DNA from: Azotobacter chroococcum
GTDB taxonomy: Bacteria; Pseudomonadota; Gammaproteobacteria; Pseudomonadales; Pseudomonadaceae
NCBI RefSeq assembly: GCF_004339665.1
Contig: NZ_SMMU01000003.1
Coordinates: 124,001-188,000 of the forward strand
Direction of reading: 5' to 3'
DNA length: 64,000 nt
The first letter of the stretch is position 1. The number at the start of each line of letters is the position of its first letter. The notes beneath the pieces are model-generated. The model was not told the origin of the DNA. It saw only the letters and a list, made by a program, of their open reading frames with translations, and searched no databases. The translations under genes and the position numbers were made by a program. Below are positions 59,253-64,000 of this stretch, in pieces.

Positions 59253-59963
59253 TCAGGGCATCTGCACTTCGATCACGCCATCGGCGCGGATGCTCACCTG
59301 GCTGCTGCCGGCTTCGATCTCCTGGGCCGGCGCGCCCGCCTCGCGATCCATGCTCTTCATCATCGCGACGCGCGGGAAGGGCGGCGGGACTATCCCGGCG
59401 CTGTTCAGGCTCAGGCTGACCAGCTTGTAGCCGCTGCCGCCGAGCGCCTGGGTGGCGAGCTGGGCGCGCTCGCTGAAGGCTTTCACGGCGTCCTGCAGCA
59501 GGGTGTCCTCGTTCTTCTTGCGGGTCGCGTCGGCGATGGCGAAGCGCATGTCGCCGATCTTCAGCTCGCCGAGCAGTTCGGCGCTCAGCTGGGAGAGGGC
59601 GGCGAAATCGGCGCTTTCCAGGCGCAGTTCGGCGCGCTCGCGCCAGGCGACGATCCGGCGTCCCTGGTCGTCGTAGACCGGATGGCTGTTGCGGTGGCCG
59701 AGGCTGACCTTCACCCCCGCCACCTGGCGCGCCCGCTCCACCGCGGCATTCAGGCTGCGGGTGATGTCGCCGGCCAGCTGGGCCGGGTCCTTGTGCTGGG
59801 CTTCGCTGTAGAGGGTCACCAGCATCAGGTCGTGGGCGATCTCCCGGCTGGCCTCGGCCTGCAGGCTGATCTGGTTGTAGCGGGGCGCTTCCTCGGCCAG
59901 GGCCGGCAGGCTGGCCAGGGCGGCGAGGACGAGGGGCGTGGCGAGGCGGAAAAGGCGAGGCAT
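59253..59963 (-). CDS. Periplasmic SIMPL-domain (DUF541) protein
   Basis: This 236-residue exported protein has a signal peptide (MPRLFRLATPLVLAALASLPALA) followed by the SIMPL domain, with the pattern ISLQAEASREIAHDLMLVTL (about 32-51) and the late ALGGSGYKLVSLSLN segment. The family is related to YggE and BP26; proposed roles are in stress tolerance and oligomeric channel-like assemblies. It is 46 bases upstream of dppA on the same strand, so it may share a transcript. roxS is divergent. Confidence 0.88.
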   Translation of the reverse strand: MPRLFRLATPLVLAALASLPALAEEAPRYNQISLQAEASREIAHDLMLVTLYSEAQHKDPAQLAGDITRSLNAAVERARQVAGVKVSLGHRNSHPVYDDQGRRIVAWRERAELRLESADFAALSQLSAELLGELKIGDMRFAIADATRKKNEDTLLQDAVKAFSERAQLATQALGGSGYKLVSLSLNSAGIVPPPFPRVAMMKSMDREAGAPAQEIEAGSSQVSIRADGVIEVQMP

Positions 59964-60125
59964 GGGCGGTCCTTGTGTGAGGTGTGGGCATGTCCGTTGG
60001 ATGATTTGAGCCAGACTCTAGCGGGGTAGTCCAGTTTTTGCAGCCCTGCCTGCGTCCGGTTGCCGCATTCGGGCCGGTCGCTGGCAGGCTTTTGGGTATA
60101 CTGGCGGGCGCATCCGAGGAATACC

Positions 60126-61388
60126 ATGCTCGCACCCGTTCAAATGCTGTCGGCCAGCCGCCACAATCTCCGCCGGCTCATCCTGATCCGCGTCCTCGTG
60201 CTGGGCGCCCAGGCCGGTTCGGTCGGACTCGCCTATCTCACCGATCTGCTGCTGCTGCCCTGGCTGGCGCTCGCCTTCACCCTCAGCCTGTCGGCGATGC
60301 TCAGCCTCGGCGCCGCCCTGCGCCTGAACATGTCGTGGCCGGTGACCGACCTGGAGTACGCCGGCCACCTGGCCTGCGATCTGGTCATCCACAGCCTGCT
60401 GCTGTATTTCACCGGCGGCCCGACCAACCCCTTCGTCTCCTATTACCTGGTGCCGCTGACCATCGCCGCGGCGACCCTGCCCAGGCTGCACACGGTGATG
60501 CTCGCCGGCCTGGCGCTGGTGGCCTACACCCTGCTGGTGTTCTGGTACAACCCGACTACCCTGCCGCCGGAGCATCGCGTCACCCTGCTGATCTACGGCA
60601 TGTGGCTGAGCTTCGCCCTGGCGGCGGCGCTGATCACCTTCTTTGTCGGCCGCATGGCCGGCGAACTGCGTCGCCAGGAGGAGTTCCAGGCCACGCGCCG
60701 CGAGGAGAGCATGCGCGATCAGCAGCTGCTGGCGGTGGCCACCCAGGCGGCCGGCGCGGCCCACGAGCTGGGCACACCGCTGGCGACCATGAGCGTGCTG
60801 ATCACCGAGTTGCGCCAGGAGCACGACGATCCGCTGCTGCAGGAGGATCTGGCGGTGCTGCAGGAACAGGTGAGGCTGTGCAAGGACACCCTGCAGCAGC
60901 TGGTGCGTGCCGCCGAGGCCGATCGCATGCAGTCGGTGAAGGAGCAGAGCGCGGCGGCCTGGCTGGAAGCCACGCTCAATCGCTGGCACCTGATGCGCCC
61001 GGAGGCAAACTACCGCTACGAGATCCTCGGCACGGGCTCGATGCCGCGGCTGGCGCCGGCGCCGGACCTGACCCAGTCGCTGCTCAACCTGCTCAACAAC
61101 GCCGCCGATGCCTGCCCGGAGGACCTGGACATCTGCCTCGACTGGGATGTCGAGGAGCTGTGCATCAGCATCCGCAACCATGGCGAAGGCGTGCCGCTGG
61201 CGATCGCCGAGCAACTGGGCAAGCCTTTCTTTACCACCAAGGGCAAGGGCTTCGGCCTCGGCCTGTTCCTGAGCCAGGCCAGCGTGACCCGCGCCGGCGG
61301 CTCGGTGAAACTCTACAACCACGAGGAGGGCGGCACGCTGACCGAGTTGCGTCTGCCGCGCCTGGGCCCAGGAGACTACTATGAGTGA
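60126..61388 (+). CDS. roxS: Redox-sensing histidine kinase RoxS (RegB/PrrB family)
   Basis: This 420-residue membrane sensor has six N-terminal helices (about 15-178). The quinone-binding signature GGPTNPF is at 97-103. Phosphorylated His213 lies in GAAHELGTPLA, and the redox-active-type Cys252 is in EQVRLCKDTLQQL. A C-terminal ATPase domain has NNAADACP, GEGVPL and GFGLGLFL motifs. It senses the state of the quinone pool and controls respiratory oxidases; in Pseudomonas the RoxSR system controls cyanide-insensitive oxidase. I chose MLAPVQMLSA because GAGGA stands 7-8 bases upstream. It overlaps roxR by 8 bases. Confidence 0.94.
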   Translation: MLAPVQMLSASRHNLRRLILIRVLVLGAQAGSVGLAYLTDLLLLPWLALAFTLSLSAMLSLGAALRLNMSWPVTDLEYAGHLACDLVIHSLLLYFTGGPTNPFVSYYLVPLTIAAATLPRLHTVMLAGLALVAYTLLVFWYNPTTLPPEHRVTLLIYGMWLSFALAAALITFFVGRMAGELRRQEEFQATRREESMRDQQLLAVATQAAGAAHELGTPLATMSVLITELRQEHDDPLLQEDLAVLQEQVRLCKDTLQQLVRAAEADRMQSVKEQSAAAWLEATLNRWHLMRPEANYRYEILGTGSMPRLAPAPDLTQSLLNLLNNAADACPEDLDICLDWDVEELCISIRNHGEGVPLAIAEQLGKPFFTTKGKGFGLGLFLSQASVTRAGGSVKLYNHEEGGTLTELRLPRLGPGDYYE

Positions 61389-61941
61389 GCATCCGATCGA
61401 GGGAGAAGAGCAGCAGCCGCACCTGCTGCTGGTGGACGACGACACGACCTTCACCCGAGTCATGATGCGGGCCATGACCCGCCGTGGCTTCCGGGTGAGC
61501 TGCGCCAGTTCGGCGGAGGAGGGGCTGGAGCTGGCGACCCAGGACGTGCCCGACTATGCCGTGCTCGACCTCAAGATGGAGGGCGACTCGGGGCTGGTGC
61601 TGCTGCCCAAGCTGCTCGAACTGGACGGCGAGATGCGCGTGCTGATCCTCACCGGCTATTCGAGCATCGCCACCGCGGTGGAGGCGATCAAGCGCGGCGC
61701 CTGCAACTACCTGTGCAAGCCGGCCGATGCCGACGACGTGCTCACCGCGCTGCTCTCCGAGCACGTCGATCTGAACAGCCTGGTGCCGGACAACCCGATG
61801 TCGGTGGACCGCCTGCAGTGGGAGCACATCCAGCGCGTGCTCACCGAGAACGACGGCAACATCTCCGCCACCGCCCGCGCCCTGGGCATGCACCGGCGCA
61901 CCCTGCAGCGCAAGCTGCAGAAGCGCCCGGTCCGCCGCTGA
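61381..61941 (+). CDS. roxR: Response regulator RoxR (RegA/PrrA family)
   Basis: This 186-residue regulator has a receiver domain with acidic pocket Asp19-Asp20, phosphoacceptor Asp63 (YAVLDLKMEGDSG) and Lys near 113 (LCKPAD), and a C-terminal Fis-type helix-turn-helix (GNISATARALGMHRRTLQRK). This is the RegA architecture. It starts inside the last codons of roxS (8-base overlap). A GC-rich region follows, with no clear terminator before the AEC gene. Confidence 0.95.
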   Translation: MSEHPIEGEEQQPHLLLVDDDTTFTRVMMRAMTRRGFRVSCASSAEEGLELATQDVPDYAVLDLKMEGDSGLVLLPKLLELDGEMRVLILTGYSSIATAVEAIKRGACNYLCKPADADDVLTALLSEHVDLNSLVPDNPMSVDRLQWEHIQRVLTENDGNISATARALGMHRRTLQRKLQKRPVRR

Positions 61942-62059
61942 GGCGGCACGCTCCGGCCTGTCCGCCGCAGGCCGTCACGACGGCGTCCCGGAGTACGGGA
62001 TGCCGGCCGTGTCCGGGCAGACCGTACCGCTTGTCTTCCGGCGGGAGAGATGCGCTTAT

Positions 62060-62073
62060 GATAGGCGCCTATC
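62060..62073. promoter_or_regulatory. Perfect 14-base palindrome before the AEC gene
   Basis: GATAGGCGCCTATC is a perfect palindrome 18 bases before the AEC transporter start. It could be a repressor operator or an mRNA hairpin at the ribosome site. I do not recognise the motif. Confidence 0.4.
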
Positions 62074-62091
62074 GTTTTCCGGATGCTCTCC

Positions 62092-63033
62092 ATGCTCGCG
62101 CTGTTCTCGCAAACCCTGGCCATTACCGCGCCAGTGTTCGCCATGCTGTTTCTCGGCGTCCTGCTGCGGCGTCTTGGCTGGATCGACGTCGCCTTCATCA
62201 ACACCGCCTCGGAGCTGGTGTTCAAGGGCACCATGCCGACGATGCTGTTCCTTGCGATCCTCCACGCGGATCTGGACACGGCGCTGCAGCCGGCGCTGCT
62301 CGGCTATTTCGCCCTGGCTTCCGTCGCCGGTTTCCTGCTCGCCTGGGCCTGGTCGCTGTGGCGCTGTCCGCGCGCCGACCGCGGCGTCTATGTCCAGGGA
62401 GCGTTCCGCGGCAACAACGGCATCGTCGGCCTGGCCCTGGCCACCAGCCTGTACGGCGACTACGGGCTGTCCCTCGGCGGGGTGCTGGCCGGCGCGGTGA
62501 TCCTGGTCTACAACACGCTCGCCTCGGTGGTGCTGGCGTTCTACAGCCCGCATGTGCGGACCGACCCCTGGAGCATCGCCAAGAGCATTCTCGGCAACCC
62601 GCTGATCATCGGCGTGCTGGTGGCGCTGCCGTTCGCCTACTGGCATGTCGGCCTGCCGGCCTGGCTGCTCACCTCCGGCGACTACTTCGCGCAGATGACC
62701 CTGCCACTGGCGCTGATCTGCATCGGCGCCACCATCTCCCTCGCCGCCCTGCGCGAAAGCGGCAGGCTTGCGCTCAGCGCCAGTCTGCTGAAGATGGTCT
62801 GGCTGCCGCTGCCGGCGACCCTGGGCGCCTGGCTGTGCGGTTTCCGCGGGGCCGATCTGGGCGTGCTGTTTCTCTATTTCGCCAGCCCGACCGCCGCGGC
62901 CAGCTTCGTCATGGCCAAGGCGGTGGGCGGCAATCACCAGCTGGCGGGCGGAATCGTGGTGATCACCACGCTGCTGGCGGCGGTGACCACCAATATCGGC
63001 ATCTTCGTCCTGCAGTGGCTCGGCTGGATCTGA
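62092..63033 (+). CDS. AEC family transporter
   Basis: This 313-residue auxin-efflux-carrier family membrane protein has ten helices in two five-helix halves. The N-terminal FAMLFLGVLLRRLGWIDVAFINTASELVFKG and the repeat-boundary ILGNPLIIGVLVALPFAYW segments are typical. Bacterial AEC proteins export or take up small organic acids such as malate and malonate; the substrate is not predictable here. I chose the ATG at 62092 because a GGA triplet lies in position for a ribosome site; 62083 is an alternative three codons upstream. It ends convergently with the exchanger gene. Confidence 0.85.
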   Translation: MLALFSQTLAITAPVFAMLFLGVLLRRLGWIDVAFINTASELVFKGTMPTMLFLAILHADLDTALQPALLGYFALASVAGFLLAWAWSLWRCPRADRGVYVQGAFRGNNGIVGLALATSLYGDYGLSLGGVLAGAVILVYNTLASVVLAFYSPHVRTDPWSIAKSILGNPLIIGVLVALPFAYWHVGLPAWLLTSGDYFAQMTLPLALICIGATISLAALRESGRLALSASLLKMVWLPLPATLGAWLCGFRGADLGVLFLYFASPTAAASFVMAKAVGGNHQLAGGIVVITTLLAAVTTNIGIFVLQWLGWI

Positions 63034-63042
63034 GGCGCGCCC

Positions 63043-64000
63043 TCAGCTCCGCCGTTGCCACTCGCGGGCGGCGATGACCAGCAGGGTCAGCGCGGTCAGC
63101 GGCAGGGCGTACCAGACCAGCGCGGTGTGCAGCAGGGCGACGGCCGAGGCGCCGGTGGCGAACAGCACCTGATAGGCAGCGTAGGCCAGGTAGTAGCCGA
63201 AGAACAGCAGGCCCTCCCAGCGGTTGATGCGGTAGCCGGTGAAGAAGATCGGCAGGCAGGCCACCGCCACCGCGACCATCACCGGGTAGTCGAAGGCCAG
63301 GGCATTGGGCGAGACACTGATCGGAGCGGGGGTGACCAGCGCGGCCAGGCCGAGGACGGCGAGCAGGTTGAAGAGGTTGCTGCCGACGATGTTGCCCACG
63401 GCGATGTCGCGCTCGCCCTTGAGGGCGGCCATCACCGAGGTGGCCAGCTCCGGCAGCGAGGTGCCGGCGGCGACGATGGTCAGGCCGATCACCAGCTCCG
63501 ACAGGCCGAGGGCGCGGGCCAGGGTCACCGCGGCGTCGACCAGCAGGCTGGAGCCCCAGACCAGCAGGGCCAGGCCGAGGACGACGAACCCCAGGTGGCC
63601 GAGCAGGGCCAGGCGTCCCTCGGGCCTTCCGCCGTACTCCACCTCGAACTCGTTGCTTTCGCCGTTGGTCTTGGCATTCAGACCGCTGCGCACCTGGAAG
63701 GTGGTATAGGCGATGATGCCGGCAAGCAGCAGAAGGCCGTCGAGGCGGCCGTAGTGCTGGTCGATGGCCAGCAGCCAGGCCAGCAGGCTGGCGCCGATCA
63801 TGAGCGGTACGTCGAGGCGGATCAGCTGGCGCGATACCGTCAGGGGAATGACCAGCGCGGACAGGCCGAGGATCATCAGCACGTTGAAGATGTTGCTGCC
63901 GAGGACGTTGCCCACCGCGATGTCGCCCTGTCCATTGCTGGCCGACTGCACGCTGACCGCCATTTCCGGGGCGCTGGTGCCGAAGGCGACCACGGTCAGG
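63043..64000 (-). CDS. K+-independent Na+/Ca2+ exchanger family protein, N-terminus outside window
   Basis: About 319 codons are visible; the frame runs off the right edge, so the N-terminus is missing. Both alpha repeats are present: GTSAPEMAVSVQSA near the visible start and GTSLPELATSVMAA in the second half, each followed by GNVLGSNIFN or GNIVGSNLFN. These are the ion-binding repeats of the CaCA superfamily. It is the YrbG/CalX-like bacterial type. The two glutamates in PEMAVS and PELATS are expected to bind Ca2+. It is convergent with the AEC gene. Confidence 0.92.
   Translation of the reverse strand, partial: LTVVAFGTSAPEMAVSVQSASNGQGDIAVGNVLGSNIFNVLMILGLSALVIPLTVSRQLIRLDVPLMIGASLLAWLLAIDQHYGRLDGLLLLAGIIAYTTFQVRSGLNAKTNGESNEFEVEYGGRPEGRLALLGHLGFVVLGLALLVWGSSLLVDAAVTLARALGLSELVIGLTIVAAGTSLPELATSVMAALKGERDIAVGNIVGSNLFNLLAVLGLAALVTPAPISVSPNALAFDYPVMVAVAVACLPIFFTGYRINRWEGLLFFGYYLAYAAYQVLFATGASAVALLHTALVWYALPLTALTLLVIAAREWQRRS

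Noticed and set aside
56372-59419. Long open frame antisense to dppB and dppA
   Set aside because: It runs across three real gene boundaries on the other strand and has a low-complexity composition.

Overview
This 64 kb window is chromosomal DNA of a gamma-proteobacterium of the Pseudomonas group. The evidence is high GC coding sequence with strong third-position GC, a dense bacterial layout, and gene neighbourhoods that I recognise from Pseudomonas: holC-pepA-lptFG, bamD/rluD-pgeF-clpB, pilDCB/pilA-nadC-ampDE, fruR/fruBKA, piuABC with a Sel1 protein, dpp-SIMPL-roxSR. The species cannot be named from sequence reading alone. Most of the window is core genome. No prophage, integrase, CRISPR array or rRNA operon was seen.

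Layout. 1-5400: DNA polymerase III chi, leucyl aminopeptidase, the LptFG lipopolysaccharide exporter, an RDD membrane protein and a cold-shock protein. 5400-7300: a visibly AT-richer stretch with a small secreted DUF2790-type protein and a small membrane protein. 7300-13000: BamD, RluD, PgeF and ClpB. 13000-13340: tRNA-Asn, tRNA-Pro and tRNA-Lys behind one strong promoter. 13500-17850: NADH dehydrogenase II, DUF3094, a three-gene overlapping operon (GNAT, exported thioredoxin-like, CbiM-like permease), YacG and CoaE. 17900-24000: type IV pilus genes pilD, pilC, pilB and, divergently, pilA under a sigma-54 type promoter, followed by a TfpX/TfpZ-like pilin accessory gene. 24000-26440: an accessory island with a REP-associated transposase and two PIN/antitoxin pairs, all separated by copies of one inverted repeat family. 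26440-31100: nadC, ampDE, a TatD hydrolase and ugd. 31200-39660: a Tat-exported PhoD phosphatase and the fructose regulon (fruR divergent from fruBKA). 39680-44150: prfC, speC with an apparent attenuator or small RNA in front, and an FMN alpha-hydroxy-acid oxidase. 44160-50650: the piu iron-uptake locus. 50700-53030: 5-oxoprolinase pxpABC. 53080-53680: a 602 bp non-coding element made of two inverted related units. 53730-59960: a dipeptide/oligopeptide ABC transporter and a SIMPL protein. 60100-64000: RoxSR redox two-component system, an AEC carrier and a partial Na+/Ca2+ exchanger.

How genes work together. Fructose enters through FruA with phosphate from the FruB multiphosphoryl protein and becomes fructose-1,6-bisphosphate through FruK. 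A near-perfect Cra-type operator sits between fruR and fruB. The piu genes pair a TonB receptor with an inner-membrane PepSY/flavin reductase and a 2-oxoglutarate dioxygenase, with a Fur-like box in the divergent promoter. Pilus assembly combines the PilB motor, PilC platform, PilD peptidase and PilA pilin. The features of greatest interest are the repeat-delimited RAYT/toxin-antitoxin cassettes, the 143 bp tandem duplication that fills the pilB-pilC gap, the 602 bp paired element, and the terminated leader before speC.
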